Positions 7,050 through 12,540 of a stretch of DNA of 12,540 bases are shown piece after piece. The position numbers and the translations under genes were made by a program. Positions within the stretch are counted from its first letter, which is position 1; every line of letters starts with the position of its first letter. The DNA lies in the NCBI GenBank assembly GCA_902475005.1, contig CABRXV010000062.1:1-12540 (forward strand), in the 5' to 3' direction. Below the pieces are notes generated by a model. That model did not search any database. It worked only from the letters and a program-made list of their open reading frames with translations, and was not told the DNA's origin. This DNA is from CABRXV01 sp900754955. Lineage in GTDB: Bacteria; Actinomycetota; Coriobacteriia; Coriobacteriales; Eggerthellaceae.

Positions 7050-7992
7050 CACGGGCCTCCTTCTTCTCATCGGAGGCGGGCGCCTCGCCGATCACGTGCT
7101 CGAGGTAGCTGGCGCAGCAGGCCTTCGCAATGGTGCGCACGCGCAGGATGTAGCCCATGCGCTCGGTGGCCGAGATCACGCCGCGCGCGTCGAGCAGGTT
7201 GAACGCGTGGCTGCACTTGAGGACGTAGTCGTAGGCGGGCAGCGGCAGGCCGGCGGCCAGCACGCGGTTGCACTCCGCCTCGTAGCGGTCGAACTCGCCG
7301 AACAGCAGCTCGGTGTCGGCCACCTCGAAGTTGTAGGCCGAGAACTCGCGCTCGTTCTCGAGGAACACATCGCCGTAGGTGAACACGTGGCCGTCGTCGC
7401 CGCGGCTCCACACGATGTCGTAGACCGAGTCGACGCCCTGGATGTACATGGTCAAACGCTCGAGGCCGTAGGTGATCTCGGCGGGCACCGGATCGCACTC
7501 GAAGCCGCCCACCTGCTGGAAGTAGGTGAACTGCGTGACCTCCATGCCGTCGATCCACACCTCCCAGCCGAGGCCCCAGGCGCCGAGCGTCGGGCTCTCC
7601 CAGTCGTCCTCGACGAAGCGCACGTCGTGCTCGGTCACGTTGATACCGATAGCGGCGAGGCTCTCGAGGTAGAGCTCCTGCACGTTGTCGGGCGAGGGCT
7701 TGAGCAGCACCTGGAACTGGTAGTAGTGCTGCATGCGGTTGGGGTTCTCACCGTAGCGACCGTCGGTGGGACGGCGGCACGGCTGCACGTAAGCGGTACG
7801 CCACGTGTCAGGACCGAGCGAGCGCAGCGTCGTCGCCGTATGGAACGTGCCGGCGCCGACCTCGTTGTCGTAAGGCTGCAGGACGACGCACCCCTTGCTC
7901 GCCCAGTAGCGCTGAAGGTTCATGATGACGTCTTGGAACGTCGGCGGGCATGCGTCTGCCGCACGTACCGCGCCTACTGCTTCGGTTGGCAT
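7039..7992 (-). CDS. glyQ: Glycyl-tRNA synthetase, alpha subunit
   Basis: Catalytic alpha chain of the alpha2/beta2 glycyl-tRNA synthetase (class II): it activates glycine with ATP and loads tRNA-Gly. Seen: 317 aa from ATG 7992, with TFQDVIMNLQRYW (18-30), the motif-2 region QPCRRPTDGRYGENPNR (70-86) followed by QHYYQFQVLLKPSP, EVTQFTYFQQVGG (151-163), and motif 3 EITYGLERLTMYIQG (172-186). It is slightly longer than typical (about 290-305), through short N- and C-terminal tails. A GTG nine codons earlier (8019) would overlap the lepB stop by 4 nt (GTGA), a common coupled arrangement. It lacks a Shine-Dalgarno sequence, whereas ATG 7992 has a purine-rich GGAGGGAAAGGGAG before it, so I prefer 7992. 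No T-box leader is present: the gene sits inside the operon, directly after lepB. Confidence 0.96.
   Translation of the reverse strand: MPTEAVGAVRAADACPPTFQDVIMNLQRYWASKGCVVLQPYDNEVGAGTFHTATTLRSLGPDTWRTAYVQPCRRPTDGRYGENPNRMQHYYQFQVLLKPSPDNVQELYLESLAAIGINVTEHDVRFVEDDWESPTLGAWGLGWEVWIDGMEVTQFTYFQQVGGFECDPVPAEITYGLERLTMYIQGVDSVYDIVWSRGDDGHVFTYGDVFLENEREFSAYNFEVADTELLFGEFDRYEAECNRVLAAGLPLPAYDYVLKCSHAFNLLDARGVISATERMGYILRVRTIAKACCASYLEHVIGEAPASDEKKEARDGE
7056..7062 (-). promoter_or_regulatory. Ribosome binding site fixing the glyS start
   Basis: AAGGAGG on the minus strand, 6 nt before ATG 7049 and inside the 3' end of glyQ. It excludes the longer in-frame start at 7070. Confidence 0.85.
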
Positions 7993-7995
7993 GTA

Positions 7996-8009
7996 CTCCC
8001 TTTCCCTCC
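7996..8009 (-). promoter_or_regulatory. Ribosome binding region of glyQ
   Basis: Minus-strand GGAGGGAAAGGGAG. The two possible anti-SD matches lie 11 nt (GGAGGG) and 3 nt (GGGAG) from ATG 7992, flanking the ideal distance. It supports ATG 7992 over the GTG at 8019, which has no purine-rich sequence upstream. Confidence 0.55.
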
Positions 8010-8015
8010 GAGGAC

Positions 8016-8585
8016 TCACACGAGTCCGAAATGATCAAGCGGCCAATAGGTCAGCAGGGCCTTCCCCGTCACTGACGACACGTCGATCGCGCCGAAGTAA
8101 CGGGAGTCCTGCGAGTTGGTTCGATTGTCGCCCATCACCCACAGCTCGCCCTCGGGCACCGTGTAGGGATAGGTGATCTCGGTTCCGTACGCCGGCGTGA
8201 GCGGCTCGGACGGCTCGCCGTCGACGTAGGGTTCGTTGAGCGGCACGTTGTTCACGTACACCTGGCCGTCGATGAGGTCGACGGTCTCGCCGCCGGTAGC
8301 GATCACTCGCTTGGTGAGGATGCGGCTCGGGATCTCGGGATCAGCAAACGCGACGATGTCGCCGCGCTGCGGTTCCTCGAAGTAGTAGGTGACCTTCTCG
8401 TAGAAGAGACGGTCGCCCGTCATGATGGTGTCCTCCATCGAGCCCGAGGGGATCTCGTAGGCCTCGACGACGAACGTGCGCAGGCCCCACGAGAGCACGA
8501 GCACGAGCGCCACGGCGCCGATGATCGAGAGAAGCGAACGCAGAAAGCCGCCTCCCCTTCGCTCAGCATGCTCACCTGAATACAT
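8016..8585 (-). CDS. lepB: Signal peptidase I
   Basis: Membrane-bound serine endopeptidase that removes signal peptides from exported proteins on the outer face of the cytoplasmic membrane. Seen: 189 aa; a short basic N-terminus; one membrane segment at about 17-37; the catalytic Ser49 in IPSGSM (45-50); the catalytic Lys92 in ILTKRVIATGGE (89-100); and the third signature VMGDNRTNSQDSRYFG (150-165). The size and single transmembrane anchor fit the Gram-positive SipS-type enzymes. ATG 8585 is preceded by AAGGAG (8598-8603) at a rather long 12-nt spacing. No other in-frame start keeps the anchor. It follows trmD by 98 nt and abuts glyQ. In many Gram-positive bacteria rplS lies between trmD and lepB, and it is missing here. 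Confidence 0.96.
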   Translation of the reverse strand: MYSGEHAERRGGGFLRSLLSIIGAVALVLVLSWGLRTFVVEAYEIPSGSMEDTIMTGDRLFYEKVTYYFEEPQRGDIVAFADPEIPSRILTKRVIATGGETVDLIDGQVYVNNVPLNEPYVDGEPSEPLTPAYGTEITYPYTVPEGELWVMGDNRTNSQDSRYFGAIDVSSVTGKALLTYWPLDHFGLV

Positions 8586-8659
8586 GTGTGTGTCGTTCTC
8601 CTTCGACGAAGCCCCGCGGTTGCGTCACAGGGCGGAAAGCTCAGTGACCGAACATGATA

Positions 8660-8674
8660 CCGCTTGTGCAGCGG
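8660..8674. repeat. Small hairpin in the trmD-lepB gap
   Basis: CCGCT (8660-8664) and AGCGG (8670-8674) form a 5-bp stem with a 5-nt loop, 10 nt after the trmD stop on the minus strand. No T-run follows. The stem is weak, so it may only modulate readthrough or processing within the operon. Confidence 0.35.
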
Positions 8675-8683
8675 ATGCCCTCA

Positions 8684-9529
8684 TCACACGCCAAAAGTAT
8701 CGAGAAAAACCCTATCAGCGGACGTGAGCAGGCCGGCGCGCTCGTAGGATGCGAGCAGATCGGGACGCAGGCGCGCCGTGCGCTCGAGGCTGCGCTCGCG
8801 CCGCCAGCGCGCGATGGCGGCATGGTTGCCCGAGAGCAGAACGTCGGGCACCGCCGCGCCGCGGAAGGTGGCGGGGCGCGTGTACTGGGGATACTCGAGC
8901 AGACCGCTCGTGAACGACTCGTCGACGGGACCCTCCTCGGCCCCGAGCACGCCAGGGATCTTGCGCACCACCGCATCGATCACCACCATCGAGGCGAGCT
9001 CGCCGCTCGTGAGCACGTAGTCGCCGAGCGAGATCACCTCGTCAGCCAGCGCGTACACGCGCTCGTCGATGCCCTCATAGTGACCGCAGACGAACAGCAG
9101 GCGGTCGCACGCGGAGAGCTCGGAGGCGTAGGCGTCGTCGAACGGGCGTCCCTGCGGCGCGAGGAACACCACGCGCGCGTCGGTCGCGTCGGCGTAGAGC
9201 CCGCGGCGAGCGGGCGCTGCGACTGCAGCTGGCTCGATCGGCGCATCGGTGCCGCCTTCCGCCGCCTGTGCCGGCGTGTCGGCGAGATCGCGCGGCTCGA
9301 CGCCGAGGATGCTCTCGACCGCCTCGAAGAGCGGCTCGCACTTCATGACGAGCCCGGCGCCGCCGCCGTAGGGGTCGTCGTCGGTCGTGCGATGCCGGTC
9401 GTGCGTCCAGTCGCGCAGATCGTAGGCGGTAAACGAGATGATCCCCTTGTCCTGGGCGCGTTGCATCATCGACGAGCCCATCACGGAATCGTACATGTGG
9501 GGAAACGTCGAAAGCGTCTCTATGCGCAC
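8684..9529 (-). CDS. trmD: tRNA (guanosine-37-N1)-methyltransferase
   Basis: SAM-dependent SPOUT (trefoil-knot) enzyme that makes m1G37 in tRNAs reading CUN, CCN and CGG codons, preventing +1 frameshifts. Seen: 281 aa from GTG 9529 with AGGAG (9535-9539) 5 nt upstream. Motifs are THDRHRTTDDDPYGGGAGLVMK (42-63), LLFVCGHYEGIDERV (144-158), the knot ISLGDYVLTSGELASMVVIDAV (166-187), and LEYPQYTRPA (211-220) with VPDVLLSGNHA (227-237). Arg189 aligns with E. coli catalytic Arg154. The position of catalytic Asp169 is Glu204 (VDESF), with an Asp just before it. The protein is 25-35 residues longer than usual because of an Ala/Pro/Glu-rich insert at about 80-115, between the SAM-site region and VVFLAPQGR. 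It lies 15 nt after rimM, in the conserved rpsP operon order. Confidence 0.97.
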   Translation of the reverse strand: MRIETLSTFPHMYDSVMGSSMMQRAQDKGIISFTAYDLRDWTHDRHRTTDDDPYGGGAGLVMKCEPLFEAVESILGVEPRDLADTPAQAAEGGTDAPIEPAAVAAPARRGLYADATDARVVFLAPQGRPFDDAYASELSACDRLLFVCGHYEGIDERVYALADEVISLGDYVLTSGELASMVVIDAVVRKIPGVLGAEEGPVDESFTSGLLEYPQYTRPATFRGAAVPDVLLSGNHAAIARWRRERSLERTARLRPDLLASYERAGLLTSADRVFLDTFGV

Positions 9530-9544
9530 GGTCGCTCCTATCGG

Positions 9545-10069
9545 CTACAGGTCGAAGAGCCCCTCGGGGCAGCGCAGCACCACGCGGCGCGCCTCCTCGT
9601 CGACGTCGCTGATGAACTCCTCGACGAGCGGCACGAGCATGATCGAGCCGTCGGGGCGGCGGATGTGAAGCAGCGGCTGCACGGGACGGTCCTCCACTTC
9701 GGCGATGGAGCCCACGAAACCGCGGTTCTCGTCGGAGACCTCCCAGTCGTCCCAGAACGGGATGCCGCGCTCCTCTTCGACCGCACTCCAGTCGATCGCC
9801 GCACGGCGAACGAGGCAGTGACAGCCCACGAGCGCATCGGCCGTCGAGGCGTCGGTCACTTCGTCGAAGAACACGAGGGATTCGCGGTCGTTGCGCGGTG
9901 CGGTGCGCGTCACGTGCACACGGCGCGGCGCGTCGAGCACGGGAGGCACGAGGGCGACCTCCATCCCCTCTTCCAGCAAAAGCGGAAGGCCCGACGCGCT
10001 GCGCGCGACGAGCCCTCCGTTCAAATTCTTGGTATGCGCCAGTACGGCGACATCAACCCAGGCATGCAT
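9545..10069 (-). CDS. rimM: Ribosome maturation factor RimM
   Basis: Assists maturation of the 30S head by binding S19 and assembling 16S rRNA. Seen: 174 aa, in family range. A divergent N-terminal RimM barrel spans about 1-90, with HTKNLNGGLVARS at 12-24 standing where GLRGEV is usual. A clear PRC-barrel follows at about 110-174: GFVGSIAEVEDRPVQPLLHIRRPDG, then LVPLVEEFISDVD, ending in the family-typical PEGLFDL. ATG 10069 directly follows the khpA stop (TAGATG), with a GGAG about 12 nt upstream inside khpA, so translation is probably coupled. Its position between khpA and trmD is the standard order and supports the call despite the divergent N-terminus. Confidence 0.93.
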   Translation of the reverse strand: MHAWVDVAVLAHTKNLNGGLVARSASGLPLLLEEGMEVALVPPVLDAPRRVHVTRTAPRNDRESLVFFDEVTDASTADALVGCHCLVRRAAIDWSAVEEERGIPFWDDWEVSDENRGFVGSIAEVEDRPVQPLLHIRRPDGSIMLVPLVEEFISDVDEEARRVVLRCPEGLFDL

Positions 10070-10324
10070 CTAGTCGATGAGCTCCACTTCCACGGAAACG
10101 CCGTCACGCGAGGCCGCGGCACGCGCGAGCGTGCGGATGGCCTTGATGACGCGTCCCTGACGACCGATAACCTTGCCCGCATCGTCCTCGTTGACGCGGA
10201 TCTCCACCAGCACGACGTCCTCTTCGGTCTCCTCGGCGGTGATCTGAAGATCCTCCTCGACCTCGACCAGCGGACGGACGATGGACTCCACCAGCCCTGC
10301 GAGGTCTTCCGTCAGCCCAGACAT
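10070..10324 (-). CDS. khpA: KH-domain RNA-binding protein
   Basis: Small single KH-domain protein (KhpA/YlqC family). In other Gram-positive bacteria it pairs with KhpB and binds many RNAs, influencing division and cell size. Seen: 84 aa with the KH core EIRVNEDDAGKVIGRQGRVI (41-60), GXXG loop GRQG (54-57), followed by the helix KAIRTLARAA. Length and position between rpsP and rimM match the family. ATG 10324 lies 3 nt after the rpsP stop with no recognisable Shine-Dalgarno sequence, so translation is likely by re-initiation from rpsP. Confidence 0.94.
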   Translation of the reverse strand: MSGLTEDLAGLVESIVRPLVEVEEDLQITAEETEEDVVLVEIRVNEDDAGKVIGRQGRVIKAIRTLARAAASRDGVSVEVELID

Positions 10325-10327
10325 GGC

Positions 10328-10573
10328 TTAGGCGTTCTCGCGGTACTTCTTGAGCAGACGAGCGACCGTGTCGGTCGGCTGAGCGCCGTTCGACAGCCAC
10401 TTGTCGGTCTTCTCGAGGTCGAACTTCACCATCGCGGGATCGACGCAGGGGTTGTAGCGGCCGATGTCGTCGATGAACTTGCCGTCGCGCGGAGCGCGGG
10501 AATCGGCGACGACGATACGGTAGTACGGGCGCTTCTTGGCGCCATGGCGAGCGAGGCGAATCTTAACAGCCAT
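10328..10573 (-). CDS. rpsP: 30S ribosomal protein S16
   Basis: Small-subunit protein binding 16S rRNA in the 5' domain and body. Seen: 81 aa, family length, opening with MAVKIRLARHGAKKRPYYRI, then VADSRAPRDGKFIDDIGRYNP (22-42) and WLSNGAQPTDTVARLL (59-74). The frame is open 10 codons upstream, but AAGGAG at 10583-10588, 9 nt before ATG 10573, and the invariant MAVKIRL opening set the start. It is the first gene of the rpsP-khpA-rimM-trmD-lepB-glyQ-glyS run and has a strong promoter about 75 nt upstream. Confidence 0.98.
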   Translation of the reverse strand: MAVKIRLARHGAKKRPYYRIVVADSRAPRDGKFIDDIGRYNPCVDPAMVKFDLEKTDKWLSNGAQPTDTVARLLKKYRENA

Positions 10574-10582
10574 GAAGAGTGA

Positions 10583-10588
10583 CTCCTT
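10583..10588 (-). promoter_or_regulatory. Ribosome binding site of rpsP
   Basis: AAGGAG on the minus strand, 9 nt before ATG 10573. It excludes the in-frame ATG at 10603, which would add ten non-conserved residues. Confidence 0.85.
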
Positions 10589-10616
10589 CTTACGTGTATT
10601 CAATCGTGAATGCGTA

Positions 10617-10632
10617 CGCTGCTCACGCAGCG
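10617..10632 (-). promoter_or_regulatory. Leader hairpin in the rpsP 5' UTR
   Basis: On the minus strand CGCTGC-GTGA-GCAGCG forms a 6-bp stem closed by a GNRA-type tetraloop (GUGA in RNA). It lies between the predicted transcription start and the rpsP Shine-Dalgarno sequence. A regulatory role (ribosomal-protein feedback or transcript stability) is only a possibility. Confidence 0.45.
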
Positions 10633-10653
10633 CAGCGAAAACAGCAGTTGCTT

Positions 10654-10682
10654 ATTTTACGGCTCCTTGACGTGGAATGCAA
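10654..10682 (-). promoter_or_regulatory. Sigma-70 type promoter of the rpsP operon
   Basis: On the minus strand the -35 TTGCAT (10682-10677) and the -10 TAAAAT (10659-10654) are separated by exactly 17 nt, with initiation expected near 10647. The short AT-rich stretch stands out from GC-rich surroundings and directs transcription into rpsP, leaving a leader of about 75 nt. Confidence 0.8.
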
Positions 10683-10753
10683 GACCGTGTATGGCGCTTT
10701 TATGAGGGCGGATGCGTGTGGGCAACCTGCGCGTCGCGCGCGTTCGCCGATGC

Positions 10754-10798
10754 GCAGGGCGCGCCGCGGAAGAGGAAGCCCTCCGCTGTGCGCCCTGC
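10754..10798 (-). terminator. Long hairpin after the ABC permease, probable terminator
   Basis: GCAGGGCGC (10754-10762) pairs with GCGCCCTGC (10790-10798), and an inner GCGGA/TCCGC stem (10766-10770 with 10782-10786) extends it. It begins 5 nt after the permease stop on the minus strand. There is no T-run, so it is either a GC-rich U-less terminator or a 3' protective structure. It separates the exporter from the rpsP promoter. Confidence 0.5.
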
Positions 10799-10802
10799 CG
10801 CC

Positions 10803-11648
10803 TTAAGGCAGGTTGATCTTCCGCTTGAAGAGGTAGAGGCACACGAGGTAGCACACGACCGCCACAATGAGCGCGAGCGCAAGGATGAACAGATGCCACA
10901 GCACGCCCGTCGCGCCCTCGTTGCTGAATCCCAACGAGGAGAGCACCACTGCCGAGGCGAGCGTGGCCACCGTCGTGAGGAAGTTCGACCCCCACGAGAA
11001 CAGCGCGAAGAACCCGATGCCCGCCGCCACCTTGTGACGCGACGCCACGGTTGCGCCGAGCGTGAAGGCCAGGTAGGCCATGAGCAGCATCGACACGGAG
11101 CCGACCACGAGCTGCGCGACGCCCCAGACGGTCGCGTTCGTCCAGTCGCCGCCGTAGAACATGCCGAGCGCCGAGAGCATCCACACGGGAAGCGAGTCGT
11201 CGAGGGTGAAGCCAGGCTGAGCCCCGTAGATCGAGGCCGACACGCCCAGCGCGCAGAGGAGCACCACCGCGAAGTCGATCAAGAGCCACACGAACCCCGC
11301 GATCGTCTTCGAGAGCAGATGGCTGTTCGCCGTCACGGGAAGCGTGAAGGTGAGATAGCCCTCATCGGTGAACAGGTTGCGGTAAAAACGGTGCACCACG
11401 ATCACGAGCGTCGCCACCGGCGCACACATAAGCGCGATCATGCTGAAGACGATGCCCGCCATCGCACTGATGCCGACGAGCACCGCGATGCTCTGGGCGC
11501 CGGAGGAGCTTGTGTCGATCCCGGACGCCAGCGAGCCGAGCAGCCCGCACAGGCAGGCGAACGCGCCGAGGGCGACCGCGGCGATGTGGAGCGGCACGAG
11601 AGGCCGCACGAGCGCTTTCATGTCGTATTCGAGCAACTTCCCTAGCAT
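10803..11648 (-). CDS. ABC transporter permease subunit, specificity unknown
   Basis: Seen: 281 aa, strongly hydrophobic, with about six membrane segments (roughly residues 17-40, 53-85, 113-141, 172-198, 206-238 and 250-273). A charged cytoplasmic stretch, RFYRNLFTDEGYLTFTLPVTANSHLLSK, lies at about 87-114. The short basic end KRKINLP should face the cytosol. There is no signal peptide and no extracellular domain. Known: permeases with an EGYLTFTLPV-type loop are common in Gram-positive ABC-2-like exporters of unassigned substrate. ATG 11648 lies within the ATPase stop region (7-nt overlap), with AGGGGG about 8 nt upstream, so the two genes are translationally coupled and form one transporter. 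I infer export because there is no substrate-binding protein nearby. The substrate (peptide, antibiotic or lipid) cannot be read from the sequence. Confidence 0.88.
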   Translation of the reverse strand: MLGKLLEYDMKALVRPLVPLHIAAVALGAFACLCGLLGSLASGIDTSSSGAQSIAVLVGISAMAGIVFSMIALMCAPVATLVIVVHRFYRNLFTDEGYLTFTLPVTANSHLLSKTIAGFVWLLIDFAVVLLCALGVSASIYGAQPGFTLDDSLPVWMLSALGMFYGGDWTNATVWGVAQLVVGSVSMLLMAYLAFTLGATVASRHKVAAGIGFFALFSWGSNFLTTVATLASAVVLSSLGFSNEGATGVLWHLFILALALIVAVVCYLVCLYLFKRKINLP

Positions 11649-12370
11649 CGGAACGACCCCCTGAAGTACTCGTCGAGCGATACGCCGAACTGCTCGCGCA
11701 CGTACGCCGTCGGGGCGTGCATCACGAGCGTGCCGTAGTGGAGGAACACGAAATCATCGAGCACGCGCTCCACGTCGGCGATGAGGTGGGTGGAGAGCAG
11801 GATCGTCGCCTCGCGGCGGTACTGCGAGAGGATCGTGTCGAGGATGAAGTCGCGCGCTGCCGGGTCGACGCCGCCGATGGGCTCGTCGAGCAGGTAGAGC
11901 GCCGCGCGGCGCGCCATGACGAGCACGAGCTGCACCTTCTCCTTCGTGCCCTTCGACAGCGCCGACATGGGCGCCTGCAGCGGCACGGCGAGACGCGCGA
12001 GCATCTCCTCGGCCAGCGCGCGGTCGAAGTCGCGGTAGAAGTCGGCGAAGTAGGACAGGCAGCCGCTCACCTTCATGGAGGAGGAGAAGTAGGGACGCTC
12101 GGGAAGGAACGAGACGCATGCCTTGGTCTCGGGGCCGGGCGCTTGACCCTCCACCTGCACCGTGCCGCTCGTCGGCTGGAGTAGGCCCGCGACGATCTTG
12201 AGCAGGGTGGTCTTGCCGCTGCCGTTCGGCCCGAGCAAGCCCACCACGCGCCCGCGCGGAACCGAGAGCGTCACGTCGCCGAGCGCCACCCGGTCGCCGT
12301 AGCGCTTCGTGAGCGCCTGGCACGAGAGCACCGGCTGCAACGCCGTGTTGTACGAAGGAACCGTATCCAC
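11642..12370 (-). CDS. ABC transporter ATP-binding protein
   Basis: Energises the adjoining permease by ATP hydrolysis at the inner membrane face. Seen: 242 aa from GTG 12370, with AAGGGAG (12376-12382) 5 nt upstream. Walker A is GPNGSGKTT (47-55), the signature region is ALSKGTKEKVQLVL (137-150), Walker B is LYLLDEPIGGVDP (158-170), and the H-loop is STHL with His195. Odd: the signature is LSKGT instead of LSGGQ, and the Q-loop position reads FLPERPYF (88-95) with no Gln. Known: LSKG-type signatures occur in YtrB/BcrA-like exporter ATPases, often next to a GntR-family repressor. No such repressor is visible, but the window ends 170 nt upstream. The C-terminus overlaps the permease start by 7 nt. 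Confidence 0.93.
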   Translation of the reverse strand: MDTVPSYNTALQPVLSCQALTKRYGDRVALGDVTLSVPRGRVVGLLGPNGSGKTTLLKIVAGLLQPTSGTVQVEGQAPGPETKACVSFLPERPYFSSSMKVSGCLSYFADFYRDFDRALAEEMLARLAVPLQAPMSALSKGTKEKVQLVLVMARRAALYLLDEPIGGVDPAARDFILDTILSQYRREATILLSTHLIADVERVLDDFVFLHYGTLVMHAPTAYVREQFGVSLDEYFRGSFRC

Positions 12371-12396
12371 AAGGTCTCCCTTCTCTTCGGGGCGGC

Positions 12397-12438
12397 TTGG
12401 TGACGGGCGGTGACAAACGACCCGTCCGCTGTCACCAA
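12397..12438. repeat. Inverted repeat with core CGACCCGTCCG upstream of the ABC operon
   Basis: TTGGTGAC (12397-12404) pairs with GTCACCAA (12431-12438), and GCGG (12407-12410) pairs with CCGC (12426-12429). The core CGACCCGTCCG (12418-12428) and its flanks (12412-12436) match 4660-4685, with about 21 of 26 positions identical. A second GGTGAC at 12409-12414 can pair with the same right arm, so two mutually exclusive hairpins are possible. It lies 27 nt upstream of the ATPase start. Confidence 0.75.
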
Positions 12439-12456
12439 AAACTCACCTGCCGAATC

Positions 12457-12484
12457 CAGGTCAGCGAGCGGGAGCGTGGCGAGT
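12457..12484. repeat. Second half of the composite repeat (AGGTC, AGCGAGCGGGA-N3-TGGCGA)
   Basis: AGGTC (12458-12462) is followed by AGCGAGCGGGA (12463-12473), three bases, then TGGCGA (12477-12482) and TG. The same words, with the same three-base gap, occur at 4719-4738, also to the right of a CGACCCGTCCG hairpin. In that copy an extra 11 nt separates AGGTC from AGCGAG. Confidence 0.7.
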
Positions 12485-12487
12485 GTA

Positions 12488-12540
12488 GATGGCGTGAGAG
12501 TCCGACGAAGCGTACTTAAGGTACGCGAGGAGGGCTCGGA
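12488..12540. repeat. Hairpin element cut by the right window edge
   Basis: GCGTAC (12510-12515) pairs perfectly with GTACGC (12521-12526) around TTAAG. Outside it TCCGA (12501-12505) pairs with TCGGA (12536-12540), ending exactly at the window edge. The left flank GATGGCGTGAGAG (12488-12500) looks like the rest of an arm whose partner lies outside. It may be a terminator or REP-like element between the ABC operon and the next gene. Confidence 0.55.

Noticed and set aside
4848..7202. A 784-residue open frame on the plus strand opposite glyS
   Set aside because: Same explanation: it mirrors glyS and glyQ, has repetitive HDA/RR/EL composition, and no motif.
7993..8100. T-box riboswitch before glyQ
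   Set aside because: glyQ starts about 24 nt after the lepB stop and the preceding sequence is coding; no room for a T-box leader.
8654..10582. A 642-residue open frame on the plus strand opposite trmD, rimM, khpA and rpsP
   Set aside because: It runs across four well-supported genes on the other strand; no domain or ribosome binding site supports it.

Overview
The window is about 12.5 kb of GC-rich chromosome, and every gene I can support lies on the minus strand. The gene order rpsP-khpA-rimM-trmD-lepB, the two-subunit glycyl-tRNA synthetase (glyQ/glyS), and pyruvate phosphate dikinase next to its dedicated regulator suggest an anaerobic, high-GC Gram-positive bacterium. My best guess is class Coriobacteriia (Eggerthella or Gordonibacter-like). 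That is an inference from gene content and base composition, not from a marker comparison.

Reading along the minus strand (right to left): (1) 12540-12371 is an intergenic stretch with hairpins and a repeat module. (2) 12370-10803 is a two-gene ABC exporter, an ATPase overlapping a six-segment membrane permease. (3) 10802-10574 holds a hairpin after the permease and a clear sigma-70 type promoter for the next operon. (4) 10573-4971 is a translation and secretion operon: rpsP, khpA, rimM, trmD, lepB, glyQ, glyS. Gene junctions are very tight except for a 98-nt gap between trmD and lepB, where rplS would sit in many bacteria. (5) 4970-4559 is a 412-nt non-coding region unusually rich in inverted and direct repeats. 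(6) 4558-3678 encodes the PpdK regulatory kinase/pyrophosphorylase, whose reading frame is broken near position 3884. (7) 3571-836 is ppdK, followed by a good intrinsic terminator at 777-810. (8) 746-1 holds a single-domain rhodanese and the 5' part of mtnA (methylthioribose-1-phosphate isomerase), which runs off the left edge.

The genes form ordinary functional groups: ribosome assembly and tRNA modification/charging together with signal peptidase; PEP/pyruvate interconversion with its on/off regulator; and sulfur or methylthioadenosine-salvage functions. I found no defence system, mobile element with a transposase, CRISPR array, tRNA or rRNA.

The parts most worth a second look are not protein-coding. 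A composite intergenic repeat (hairpin with core CGACCCGTCCG, followed by AGCGAGCGGGA-N3-TGGCGA) occurs twice, 7.7 kb apart, each time just upstream of a minus-strand gene. A roughly 110-nt imperfect hairpin with a third, solo copy of its arm lies downstream of glyS. The frameshift in the ppdK regulator is the main gene-level anomaly.
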